A stretch of 64,000 nucleotides of DNA from Epiperipatus broadwayi (Eukaryota > Onychophora > Udeonychophora > Euonychophora > Peripatidae). Both the position numbers and the translations under genes were made by a program. The notes below the pieces were generated by a model. The model saw nothing but the letters and a program-made list of their open reading frames with translations, ran no database searches and was not told where the DNA came from. The DNA lies in NCBI GenBank assembly GCA_028023455.1, contig JAQFVV010012512.1:722413-786412 (forward strand), read 5' to 3'. Below, in pieces: positions 12,114-24,590 of the stretch (its first letter is position 1; the number at the start of each line of letters is the position of its first letter).

Positions 12114-15100
12114 GTGCAACATTGATCCCTCTGCAATACCATGATTAGACCACACTTGGTCACATTTATAACTGGCTTCCTAGCCCAACCACAATCTACG
12201 ATGAGCATAATGATGTACATTAGCTGCTTAAATCTATTACTGATAATAAATGACTCTACCTAGCAATATATCCTGCTTATCATATGAATATCAATTATGC
12301 TACCTAAAATGACAAGAATATGTATTAGTTCTAGCAAGTTATATTGTTAAGGACCCAGAACGGCATCACTAGAAATCTTGTTTTAAATTTATACCTTTTG
12401 AAGCGATCCCGTTAACTCCATATCATAGCTTTGTGGTTTATGAAAGTAACTTGTAATGTTGTACTACTTCTTTAACTTGATGAAACGCATAAATGAAAAA
12501 TGAACCAGACAAAACATATATAAGAAAAAACAGTTTTATTCAGGTAAGATGCCACTTGTCTTTATATATTCTGAAATACTTAATATTACAGCCCATGAAG
12601 AGGCCAGCCACATCACTAGACAAAAATAATATCACATTGTCATTTCTTTTTTTATTTATTAAGTAATTACACATAGTAAAAATATGATAGACATTTTATT
12701 ATCCAGATGCTACATTAAGGTTTAAATTATATACCTGTAAAAAATATTAGAAATAGATAATGCGTACTTAAAAAAATATAAAATATAAATACACATCTTA
12801 CTATTAAGTGTCCTTGGGTTAATATAAAGAAATACATTAATATTGGTTAAATATTAACAATTAGGAGAAAGAAAATGTAAACATATACTTTTATAAGTAT
12901 AATGACAAAATAAATATTCTTACTTTAGTCCTTTTCATTTTCTTCTTTGATTTTTGACTTTGTTCTTCATTGACAAAATGTAGTTATTCCAAAAATTAAA
13001 CTGACCCTTTGTTGCAGAGATGATAATCTTTGGAAAAAAATGTATTAATTCACAATAAGTCACAGATTTTTGAAATGTATTTTTTATTTGTTCATGGGAT
13101 TTTGAAATATATATTTAATTTTTGCTTTTTAAAAAGTAGAGGAAAGAAAAAAAAGATGACTAATCATCATTGTAAATGGAAAACAAAAAATAATAATAAT
13201 ATAATTATTATTTTTTAATACTACAAATTTATTCTGAACATCCACAATTTTATAAGTGAAACTCCACGAATATCTTGGAGTTGATAACTTTTACAACTAT
13301 TTTTCTTCCCTTCTTTCTGTCTTTTTTTTTTAAAAAAATTTTTTTTACAACCAGTTAATAAACATTATTTTTTTTTGTACAAGTATTTGTTTGAAATTAA
13401 TAACCGTTTCATCTCCTCGAAGTGTGCCTGCATAATGCGGGCAAGAATTTTCAAAATTGAAACATTCGGTTAAAGCTTAATATTAACGGAAATCTTTGCA
13501 CTCAATGCATGCACTTTTTACATGTTCGTTTTCAACTTTTTTTCTAGTTTCAGAAAAGGTAAGTTTTATTTTTCTTCGATAAAAAAAATGTATGATACTT
13601 TTTGTGATGAACTAAATTGAACAATTTTTGTTTTTCTCTTAGTTTTTTAATTTTTATGGAATAGTATTTACTGGGCAAATTACATCAGAAAAAATACAAC
13701 TTTTTATCGATGTATTTTGAAGACTGGACGTTATTGGTGTCCGATGGTTAGTTCATATATATATATATATATATTTAATTATTATTTTATTTATATATTA
13801 ATTATTATTTGAAATTTATATTAGATAAAAAATATACGAAAAAAAGATTACTGAAAGCTGACCAAAAAATAGCTCGTCATTGTGTAAATTTATATCATGA
13901 ATTATCTGCTTTTTTTGGTATGATGTGGGCTTGGATCCAGTATTTGAATTAGGTGATATGAGTGAAAGATATGACCGATTTAGATTTTTCTATAATGTCT
14001 TCTCTGCATTTTAATGATAATAAAAATAGGCAAACACTATAAGTAAAGATTTTAAAAGTACATAAACATAGGCTGATTATATACTACTACAATGTAAATT
14101 TCAGAGCTGCATATCAAATGGAAAAAGAGGTGGCAGTTGATGTAGCTATTAGTAAATTTATGGTTATAGAAGCATGTAGTAATATGAGCCCTCAAACCAT
14201 ATAAAAATTCATAAAATAATATTACATTGCACTGACTCTAAACTACTAACTTATGTACTTCAAGCTTACCTCTATAATGATTTTAGTATTTCATTCACTT
14301 TTTATTTTATTATTTTATTTTGTATATGGTGACTATTTTAGTAATAATTTTTAATAAAATACAAACATTATTGAAGTTTTTTATTATAATATTCAAATTA
14401 TGCTAATCATTGATCAATTTTAACTACTTATTATAAGGGATATTATTAGCGATGACATATTTATTGAAAATCCCTGTATGTAAATACATTTTAAAGGACT
14501 ATTAGATTTCAAGTGTTGGATTACCCCAAATATGTTTTATTATATACCAATTTTTTTTAGAAATTTTATGATTAATCCAACTACCATACTAACAAAAATA
14601 TAATTTTAATTTGTATGTATGATAATTTTGAATTTATGAAATAATATGAAAATAATTATTAGAAATATTAAATTTATTCTTTTTTTATTATTTTGAATAT
14701 CAATAACTATATTTTTTCAGCTTAATGACATTCCTTGGTGTTTTATGTTTCAAACAATATATTATGTCATTTTTGAGTAATATAAAGTTAATTTATGATA
14801 GAATTTGTGGCTTAAGGTAAATTTTTAAATATTCAACATGGCTGTTTGCAAAGAAAAAAAAATAAAACACTTTAATTACTGATGTTTTAGTATAAAATAA
14901 TAGTGTTGTATTTCAGATTAACCTTTTACTTAAAAATTAAGCTCCTATTTTTATTTTTGTTGTAATTGCCATTTATATTTATTGCCTGAGGTAATTATAT
15001 ATAGATGGCACCTACTTGGCACAAGATTCCTGTGCGTATGCATGGGGAACAGTGTCACCAAGTGGCTGGAAGTTTCATCACTGATTTTGGCCCCCTACTC

Positions 15101-16254
15101 TGAATATTTCTGTGGTTGACACAGGAAACAGTGCTTCTTGTGGCCACATCAGGCATAAGTTGAAGTACCCACTTTTTTAATAGTAAATGTTCTTATAATG
15201 TGACCTTACTTTAATAAGAAAATGAAATCATTTTATTATTCATTCTTTTTATAAATAAAGAAGACTTATGAATACTTAAGACAGAGTGCAAATATTTCTG
15301 AATCCAACTATTTTATTGTTTTTATATTGAATAAAGAGATTGATTTTTAAAACTCTGCAATATTTATTCAAGACAATCTTTTTTGTATTCAAAGAGAAAT
15401 AATAAGAAAATGATTTTCTTTTTCTTTTAAAGTGTTGTTGAGTATTGTTGTGGGAGTATATATTAGTTACAATAATAACGTTTACTATTTTAAAAAATGA
15501 TGCAAATTACTTTATTATACATTGATTGTTAAAAGTTATTACAAAGTTAAAGTAAAAAAGGGACTTTTTTATTTTATTACGTCAAAATCAAAATGTTTAA
15601 TCAATATAAACACAATAAAAGACTTAAATCACTAATTTTTAACCTTGCAAATATTCAAGACAATTTTCTTTATATAGAAAGATAACCATAAGAAGGTGAT
15701 TTTCTTTTCTTGTTATAGTGTTATTGACTAATGAAGTAGGAGTTTGTATTATTTATAAGAGCACTTACTATTTTAAAAACGATTGTGTTGGATGTAATAT
15801 ATAGATTTATAACACACACAATACAAATTTGTGAAAGCTGTATATGATTCTTCCATTAGGATGTTGTAAAACAAAGTACAATTGAAAGTATGCATTCTAA
15901 ACAAAATTTATGTCAACTAGTTAATGTGCAATGAAGAAAATATTGTTCATATGTTAGAGACGTACACAGATTCGTATTATTTTAATGAAATAAATAAATT
16001 GATGATAATGTACGAGTAAAAGTTTTTATACTTGGTATATATAATAGAGACATAAAAAGATGTAATATGGGATAATGGGGAGATGGCAAATAATCATCAC
16101 TGAATAATCACAATTGCAATTAATATTATCAATTACTTAACCATCATAAAATATAAAAGGATCATGATAAAATCAGCACAAAATAAAATAAGTTATACTA
16201 CTAATATGTTACATTACCACCCTTAAACAAGAATACTAAACAGTCATTCATTGT
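12114..16254. other. AT-rich noncoding stretch
   Basis: No gene is recognised. 13700-14210 has short open segments without family resemblance. 15000-15180 is a conspicuous, locally GC-richer patch (around ggcacctacttggcacaag to caggcataagttgaagtac) with no long reading frame; it may be a fragment of an old repeat or conserved element. The rest is poly-A/T-rich. Confidence 0.4.
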
Positions 16255-17012
16255 AAAATGTGATATGTTGGACTACTTCCATCATTTATGAGTGAATGTT
16301 GAATGTATAGAAAATTTTAAACTTTATTTAAACTAGCCAAATATAAACAACTTGTTAGTAATAACACACAAATATATAATACAGGTTAGTAATTACACAA
16401 CATTTTGAGTAGTAGTATTTTCCATTCTTCTTCAGGTGTGCGTTGCTGGCCTATATGCACAGGGACAATATTCACTTAGAAGTTGAACTCACACCTTTAG
16501 ATTCTTGAATATTGAATTTAAGGCAAACACTCTACCAACTGAGCTATTCTGTCAAAGGGAAGATATAGTAGAATTTTGAAATATTTATATATAAGGGTTT
16601 GTTCAAATCTTCTGAGTCCTGGAATTTTTTATAATGAGGCTAATTAGTTTTTTTTTCCTAAGAGAAAGATTAATTAGAGGCTTTCATACAATGTGTATTG
16701 CCACTGGGTTGACTTATAGGATTATTTACCATTCTCATACGAGCAGCTTCCTTGAATTTTCTTCTATGCATTTTTCTTCTTTATCCAACATCTTTGTATT
16801 TCCCCACTTAAGCATATGGTCATTAGTACATGCATGACCTGCTATGGTAGACCTATGTGTTTTTTCTCTTTTAACCATTAGTTTGTGTTTTTTCAATTAC
16901 TGTTCAACAGTGTGCCAGAGCTTACCAATGTATTTCCTTCACACATTCACATGGTATTTCATAGATGCAGTTTTTGTTCTTCAGTATTTCCAGTTTAGGC
17001 TTAGTATAAGTA
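16255..17012 (-). mobile_element. Penelope-like element 3' end (GIY-YIG endonuclease plus tRNA-like module), copy 1
   Basis: Read on the minus strand, 17012 to about 16640 encodes a broken GIY-YIG endonuclease typical of Penelope-like element (PLE) C-termini. It runs 'NCIYEIPCEC', then a Y-I-G core, 'EQ-LKKHKLMVKR', 'STIAGHACTNDHMLKWGNTKMLDKEE' (across a few frameshifts) and 'FKEAARMRMVNN'. About 80 bp downstream is a tRNA-like module (16479-16552), followed to 16255 by AT-rich sequence. The second copy at 33640-34115 keeps the same order, so the whole block is one repeat unit. Stops and frameshifts show it is inactive. Confidence 0.75.
16479..16552 (-). repeat. tRNA-derived module inside the PLE 3' region
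   Basis: On the minus strand a good Pol III A-box (TAGCTCAGTTGGTAGAG, 16546-16530) is followed about 36 bp later by a B-box-like GTGTGAGTTCAACTTC (16494-16479). The arrangement is that of a tRNA body, but the B-box has changes from GGTTCGAATCC and the anticodon arm is not well formed, so I do not call a functional tRNA. The equivalent region at 33846-33920 is more decayed. Confidence 0.6.
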
Positions 17013-17019
17013 AGCATTC

Positions 17020-17215
17020 CTCGAAGTGTGGTATGGCTTTGGAATGCTTACTTATACTGAGGCTAAATTGGAAATACTGAAGAACAAAACTGCATCTGTG
17101 AAATACCAAGTGAATGTGAAAGGAAATTCATTGGTGAGACCTGTCACCCTGTTGAACAGTGATTGAAAGAGCGCAAACTAATGGTTAAAAGAGTAAAACA
17201 TATATTTAAAGCAGG
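17020..17215 (+). repeat. Inverted duplicate of the PLE endonuclease start
   Basis: The plus strand repeats, in inverted orientation, the 17012-16855 sequence. It encodes 'EEQNCICEIPSECERKFIGETCHPVEQ', a stop, then 'LKERKLMVKRVKH', clearly the GIY-YIG region of the same PLE family with the Y/F-I-G-E-T motif. The two arms are separated by only about 25 bp, so this is a hairpin of roughly 150-bp arms. Inverted partial copies are common at PLE insertions. Confidence 0.75.
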
Positions 17216-18359
17216 GTAAGTGAATACTATTTACATTAGTGGCCTGAAATTACTAATAGTCTGCATAGTCATTAAAAATAAATGTCCTTTTTATGCAGTC
17301 AATGCTACATAAATTTAGCTAAATAGGAATTCAGGTGTTGTCATGCATTTTCCAAGTATTATTTTTTCACAATTCAATCGAACATCTTAGTCTTTCAATG
17401 GTTTTGCATATGCACATCAGTATTTGGATACACAAAGTTACATCAGTGATATACTTATCAAATTTTCAAATCATGCATATCAATTCATTAGTTTTATATG
17501 CCTTCAAACAGTCCAAGTAGATAGTAGAACCTTCTGCAATGTTTTGTTTCATTACATCCATAAGAATAACCACTGTTCTATCTTGAAGTTACAATGAATT
17601 ACTCACTGACTTTTATGCATAAGAGTTACAATGAATCACTTCCTGATCCTTTGCACAATTCACTGAATAAACCTATTGTGGATTGGATTTTTTGCTTGGT
17701 GAAAAGACTGATTTGATTTCTATAATTATTTTTTTCAAGAGGGTTGATATAAAAGGCTAGATGTGCTTATTTGTCCCTAGGTAGTTGTTGCAATGAATGA
17801 CTTGTGTCAGTTTGTCCTTTTCTTAATTAAATCAACATTAAATCTCTACACCACCTATAAAAGATTGTGAGTGCATTAATAAAGTACATTTTAGAGCCCT
17901 CTAATTATGTTTTTTTCTGAACAGATATTCAGTATAACCAATTTTTGATATTCCATTGTTATTGTGTGGCTCTTGGTAGATAAAGTGTTACATCATACCC
18001 ATTATCACAGACTTTTCATGAGGTCAGGATCCAAAGCTTGGGAAATACTCCACTGTATGATGTTCTGTCAAGAAAAAAGATCCTGAATTTTTATCATTTT
18101 GCTAAAATAGTAATGATAAAAAGAAATATGCTAAATTTAAACAAAATATGTTCTGAAATGTGTTGGCATTTACACATTATTATATAAAGAAAAAAAATTG
18201 AAATGAATCTTCTGCATAGAATTTATAAAATATATTCATTAAAATAAAACTGAAACAAAAACATAAACAAATACTTGTAGGTCCCTGAATCTGTATAACA
18301 AAACAAACGTCTATGGTATAGAGGATAATATGTAAGCACCCTTATTTATTTACTTTACT
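17216..18359. other. AT-rich noncoding stretch
   Basis: No gene is recognised. It could include further degenerate sequence of the PLE 3' end duplicated next to the hairpin, but I cannot align it by eye. Confidence 0.35.
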
Positions 18360-19336
18360 TGCATCAAATATTCATAACTTTCAAATATCTTGATGTGCAA
18401 TGTGGAAATAACTAATACCTCTGAGTTACCTAAAGTCAAAAAAATCATGTGAAGATAAATTGATCTTCATTCAATCATTGGCCTCTATTCTTATATAAGT
18501 GTAGATTTTTAGACTGTTTTTTAATTATATAATGAAATTTGTTTAAGGTTTTAATTTATGTACCGTCTAAATGTTTTTCAAACACAATTAATATATTCTA
18601 GGGATAAAAAAATGTATCTTCATTTTAACAATCTTTGATCATTAAGTGAAATATTAGTTTTAATATTTATAACATTAAATAAATAATCATAACTTTTAAA
18701 TATTTATGATTGCAAAGCATAGTAACTACTTCTCACTGAGTTATGTAATGTCATAAACCAATGAATATATTAATGGTGATTGCAGAACATAAAGTCTATA
18801 CATAAATTAAAAGAATACGTAAAATTCACCATATAATTTAAAAACCAAGTCAATGACTAACCTTATATAACAAGGAGGGCCCCAAAACAGAGTGGCGTTT
18901 ATTCTCTATATTCATTGGGTTTTGACATTACATAAATTAGTCGGGGGTAGTTACTTTTGGTTTGCGATTACAGATATTTAACAGTTATGATTATTTATTA
19001 TAATTATTTAGTATAATTATTGAAACCTAAGATTGCACTTAATGTTCAAACTTGTTGAGAAGTAAGTCTCTTTTTTCATCATTTGAATATAATAATTTTG
19101 AACTCAGAAAATTTAATCTATACATAAATTAAAACAGTAGACAAAATTAACATATAATTTAAAAACATTATCTTTCTTATTGCATTGCCAAATCCATATA
19201 ATATTAATACCATCTATGTTCTTTATTACTTATGCTTTTTTACAAATCAAACTGGATGGTTTCGATTACTCCAGAAATCTTCAGAACTATAACAAATACA
19301 ATAAAAATACATGAATACAGACATACATGGACATAT

Positions 19337-19449
19337 AGTTTTACATTATATATATATTATATTTTATAATCATTATTTATATACCTACATATAGTTTTAC
19401 ATTATATATATATTATATTTTATAATCATTATTTATATACCTACATATA
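19337..19449. repeat. 56-bp tandem duplication in the palindrome
   Basis: The segment beginning 'atagttttacattatata' and ending 'tatatacctacat' appears twice in a row. Part of it (ttataatcattatttatata) recurs inverted at about 19530-19553, next to the (ATCT)n array. Confidence 0.85.
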
Positions 19450-19558
19450 TCTTTATATAATATAAAAATATTAAAATATATAATATATAAAAATAATTAT
19501 TATATAGTGAGAAATATCAAGGTACATGTGGGTATATAAATAATGATTATAAGATAGA

Positions 19559-19924
<366 letters not shown>

Positions 19925-20240
19925 TTAATGTAAAATTAAATGTTCATGTATATTTGTATTCATATATTTGCATTGCGTTTGTTATAGTTTTGTAGACGAT
20001 TACCAGGGCAATTGCAAACATCTAGTGGATTGTGAAAAAACATTGTAAAAATTAGTAAAGAACATAGATGATATTAATATTATAATTTTAAAAACAAGTC
20101 AGAATGGTATCATTTTATCTTTTTATTAGGTTTTGATGTTGCATAGCTCAGTGGGAGGTAGTTACTTTCACTTTGAAATTAGAGTTATTTATTTTAAATA
20201 ATGAATGAGTCTTTTAAAGGTATTTGGAAAAATTTTAGAA

Positions 20241-21515
20241 TGCCATTTAGAACAGAATGCAAGGCATCAAAAATTATTTTTAATTTTTTTTCCTAAAATG
20301 TCCGTCGTTCGTTTACTTTGTGACCTGGTATAAATGTGTTGATTAATGATTATAAATTTATTAGAATGTTTTTAGAAATAGCCATTGTTTTAATTATCCA
20401 TTTTGTCGTTCTTGTAATTTCAGTAAATAAAATAATAAGAGAACACATTCAGAATGAGGGAAGCACTTTTCCCTTCTGATTATTTACTTCTTTAACTGCC
20501 GATACATTGGAAACTGTTATCTAAGGAATATCATGCTTCATAGACATAACATTTTGACTCCACTACAGTTCTATAGGATATCAACTAATTGATAAAAATT
20601 CATAAGTGAAATTACCCTAAAATGAATAATTTTAATTTTGTGTTGAACATTTAAAACTTAGTTATAAGAACAAATAGTAGTCTTAGACTAGAAGTAATTA
20701 GAAATAAAGATATGGTGTTTTAAAGATAAAAGATTTCTTATTATTAAACTTTTTGCTCCACATATGGATTGACTATCGCAAATATTTTGTTGAGGAAGAG
20801 AAACCGGTATTAATAAATATTGTCATACCCAAAATAATGGCATTTAATAATCGACATTGTAGTTAGAAGTTAAAATCCAAAAATGTTCATATTATAGATC
20901 ACTTAAATATGGATATTTTTGAACAAATAGTAGATTAATAGGATCAAAAATGAAATGGAAGTTTCAGTAAAAAGTAGATTTTATGTTTCCAAGAAAATGA
21001 TATTCTTTTTAAAAATAAAGTAATCCACTATATTAAAAAAATCTAACATCTTAATTATAAGTTACACGTATTCAGCAAAATTTTATGTTATATAAAGAAA
21101 ATACTTCATAAAACATTCTACATTACTTGGATATTGACTTCAGTTTCAAACTTGCATGCTAAAAAAATGTTTCTAGCCTTTATTTTTAACAGTCCTTTTT
21201 TTCTGATAGTTGACTTCTGGTAACAATGTTTTTTATGACGGGGTCTGATTCATGAAATATGTTCCTGAATAGTTATCGTGGTGGGCAGAAATCACAAAAG
21301 AAATTCTTCAAAGCAATTGAAAGCCATAATAATTTAATAAACACATAATATATATAAAATAGTTAATTCAGTAGATAACTAGAGAAAACAATGTTAAAAT
21401 TATGTAGACTTTGTAAGTAAATTTTAAAATTGACAGTCATAAACAAATTGAAAATGGAATTTTTTTTTTAACTTACGAATATAAGTCAGTCATGGATAAA
21501 CATTTTTTTTTTTTT
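20241..21515. other. AT-rich noncoding stretch
   Basis: Nothing recognised on either strand. Confidence 0.4.
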
Positions 21516-21612
21516 AAATGTCATAGCATCGGCCAGGACGCGAACCCACAACCTGGGCAATTGCCTGCAAGTGCAAGGCAGTCACTCTGATCTCTCGACC
21601 ACCAATGCAAGA
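21516..21612 (-). repeat. tRNA-derived sequence (tRNA pseudogene or short SINE)
   Basis: On the minus strand the ends can pair as a 7-bp acceptor stem (GCATTGG with CCGATGC, one wobble). The D-arm-like GTCGAGAGATCAGAGTGAC resembles Ser/Leu-type tRNAs. A B-box-like GTGGGTTCGCGTCC is present, and the unit is followed within about 12 bp by a run of about 14 A residues. The anticodon stem and T stem contain mismatches. The A-tail suggests retroposition. A functional tRNA is unlikely. Confidence 0.6.
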
Positions 21613-23890
21613 CGCAAAACAAGTTGTTCAGAAAAGAATGGAAGAGTCCATTCTAAAAAAACGGAAGAACAATATAAAGTGGTATAAATGTAAGATGCAT
21701 TGATTTGCTTTCAAATAGAAATTATAAGCCAATAATACTGGAACTGGATATGAAGTCTGTTGCACCCATTGTGTCAAAAATATGGTGCTAGTATTAATAG
21801 AAAAAATAATCATTGCTTACATCTTAGATTAATTATTGATTATCAAGGCAATCAAATACCAATCTTGTGTTTAACTGTAATAACTGTTACAGGGTCTAGT
21901 AAAAGTGACTAAAGTAAACTCACAAAATACAAATCAAAAAAGACCTACCCAGTGGTAATTGATAACAAACTGACTTTAGAATCTCAGATCAACCAAGGAA
22001 ATAAAACGGCTAAAATGCAGATAGATACTCATGTCTTATGTCCTATATTCAAAAGAATAACCAAATGGGTTCCAACAGTTGTGAACAATTTTAAAGTGAT
22101 GCAGACAGTTGTTCAAACATGAGATAGATAGCAACACCATAAGCACAATGAAAGTTAAGATTGAACCTTGAGTCATCAGTCAGTAATGAAGACTTTACAA
22201 GTTCCAAAGTCATTATGAAGACATCAGATCTGCTGATAAAAACACTACACCAAGTTATGAAATCACCAAAGATATCTAAAAAAACATTTCAGTAATTATA
22301 TTCTCCAGGTATACTTTTAGCCAAAAAGAGAAAATGTTTATCTACAACTAATGGAATATTTCAGATTCCATCTCATCTTGATTGGATGAAACATTGATTG
22401 CTATAGACCAATAGATTGATGAATAGATATATCCAATAGCAGAAGAAATCTACTAGGGTGATGATGCTCACTAAATCCATTTGCTTGCTAAATTTCTGGA
22501 AGAGGATCTGACTATAAATAGGCAGTCCATTAAACCACTGTCAAACTGAATGGCAATATGGATATTATGCAATATATATTTTAAAGTATGGCCTTCTGTG
22601 TCTCCAGTATCATTAAAAACATCCTTTGCCTAATTTGAATCCAAGATCTAATAAGTGAAAATGAATTAAAATTCATTTCAATAAAAAATGAAATTAATCA
22701 CCAGCATTATAACTGAGAAACCATTGTTTTCTCCAATTAAACACCTAATTTAATCTTATGCTAAATACATATCGTAATTAAATCATAAAACAGATCCACA
22801 AACACTAACAAATCTTTATTGGATACATCTCATCAATTTTCACTTAACTCTTATACATTATAACAACATGTGGAAAATATGATCAGATAGATTAGAAACA
22901 AGTAAGAAATAAAATATTTTTTAAAGGAAATAAATAAATTTTTATTGTTGTTAATGTATTACATTTATATATAATAATAATCATTAGTAATAATGTAAAT
23001 AATTAATTTAAATCATAATCAGAAACCTGCTAGTGAAAGTCATCAAAAATCATCTTATATAGAACATCCTCATTTTGTAATTAGACAAATATAAAAACAA
23101 ACGAGTTTCTCAAAGATCAGACAAAATATCTCATCGGCTGAACAACCTGCATAAAGTTTAATCTGAGAAATCAAACATTCAGTTCAAGTAGAGAATTCAG
23201 CCACCATTAAAGTGAATTATTAATGGAACAAACTTATGGGTATTCAGTAAAGAAATAAAAGGCATATAGATTCACTAAGAGATTCTAAAGTAAAATCTCC
23301 AAAATATAATACAAATTATTCTACATTTATAAAGTATTTCTAACTTTAAACCAGAGATCAAATTAACTTCAATTCAGGATATCTAATAATAAAATATTCT
23401 TTTTACTTCACTCATGATATTTTAAATTTATATAAATAGTGATACAAATAACCGTGTATTGCTAATGGCAAAGGGACATCAGGGATAGAAAGTTGCCACC
23501 CATGGAGCTATAATTGCCGAAATTAAAATAAAATCAACCTAGCATTTACCATGTATGCTCTGAGACATCAAATTTACTAATAAGAAATGAATTGACTAAC
23601 TCTACATCTCAAAGCAGGCCTTCTAATGAGAGAAATTATAAGTCATATAATAAGTGGAATGGATTAAATAGGAAGATTATAATCTTTTACTAGGTTGATG
23701 TCACAAATTTTAATTATTTTTTTTATGTAAATTCTTTTCTTTATCTCTTTCTTTTAATATGGGTTAAAAAAGGATAAAAGTTATTGACATGTAATAGAAA
23801 GGTAAAACATTATTAGCCTATACATTCTGATGAGAGCATGGTTGCTTATAGGTCTGATAATCATCAAAGGAGAGGTAAGATTTTACCTTA
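21613..23890. other. Noncoding stretch, possibly old repeat
   Basis: A short frame at about 21955-22120 (+) reads 'VVIDNKLTLESQINQ' then 'KTAKMQ', which faintly resembles the region after the RT domain of some LINEs, but it is too short to call. The remainder shows nothing recognisable. Confidence 0.3.
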
Positions 23891-23901
23891 ATATATATAT
23901 A

Positions 23902-23947
<46 letters not shown>
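23891..23947. repeat. (AT)n microsatellite ending in TGTAAT
   Basis: An AT tract with one interruption (acct). Its right end runs into 'tgtaatggtc', one of several (AT)n-TGTAAY junctions in this window. Confidence 0.9.
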
Positions 23948-23949
<2 letters not shown>

Positions 23950-24423
23950 AATGGTCATATTTGTACATTCTCACAACAAAATCCAGAGTTTTAGCAAACT
24001 ACCACAAGGCTGATGGAAAGGAGGTTGTTGAGACCCTGAATCCAATCTCACCTCAGTTATTTTACCAACACTCAAAGATTTACTACCTTACAGATGACAT
24101 AAATGAGGATACACCAGTATTTTTTCATTTCGTGTGCCACCAGTAGTACATCAATGAAACATGAGACTATGATATATATTGGCATGACTAAAGTAAAGCT
24201 ATATAAATGTGACTGAACTAACAGACATCATTAAATTTGGACTGTGATTCATAAATTTTGAAACAATAACTAATTACTAGTTCATAATTAACTAATGAAT
24301 AATGAGCAAATTTTAGACACTACACAGATTTATATTTTAAACAAATTTAATAAAAGCCAAAAATTTAGTAATATAGTAAAATAAAATAAAACAATTGAAT
24401 GACACAAATTTGTTTCATTCGTA
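23948..24423. other. Noncoding stretch right of the AT tract
   Basis: A 61-codon ORF at 23961-24146 (+) has a more balanced composition than most here but resembles no family I recognise. No other feature is seen. Confidence 0.3.
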
Positions 24424-24590
24424 GGTGATGATGACTGAACAAGTTACAGGCTGTTTAATTTACATATTTAGTATTGGGTCTCAGTCATAGATGATGATGA
24501 TTTATCAAGTTACATTTTGTTTAATTTACAAACTTAGTACTTTCTCTCACTCAGAGGTGATGATGATTTATAATTTACCAAGTTACATCT
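24424..24590. repeat. About 65-bp tandem repeat, 2.6 copies
   Basis: Three successive units start with 'gatgatgat/gatgatgact' and share 'caagttaca' and 'tgtttaatttaca'. The spacing is about 65 bp. Sequence between units has diverged. Confidence 0.75.

Noticed and set aside
16844-17520. Several plus-strand ORFs of 61-78 codons
   Set aside because: Antisense to, or mixed through, the PLE endonuclease and its inverted copy.
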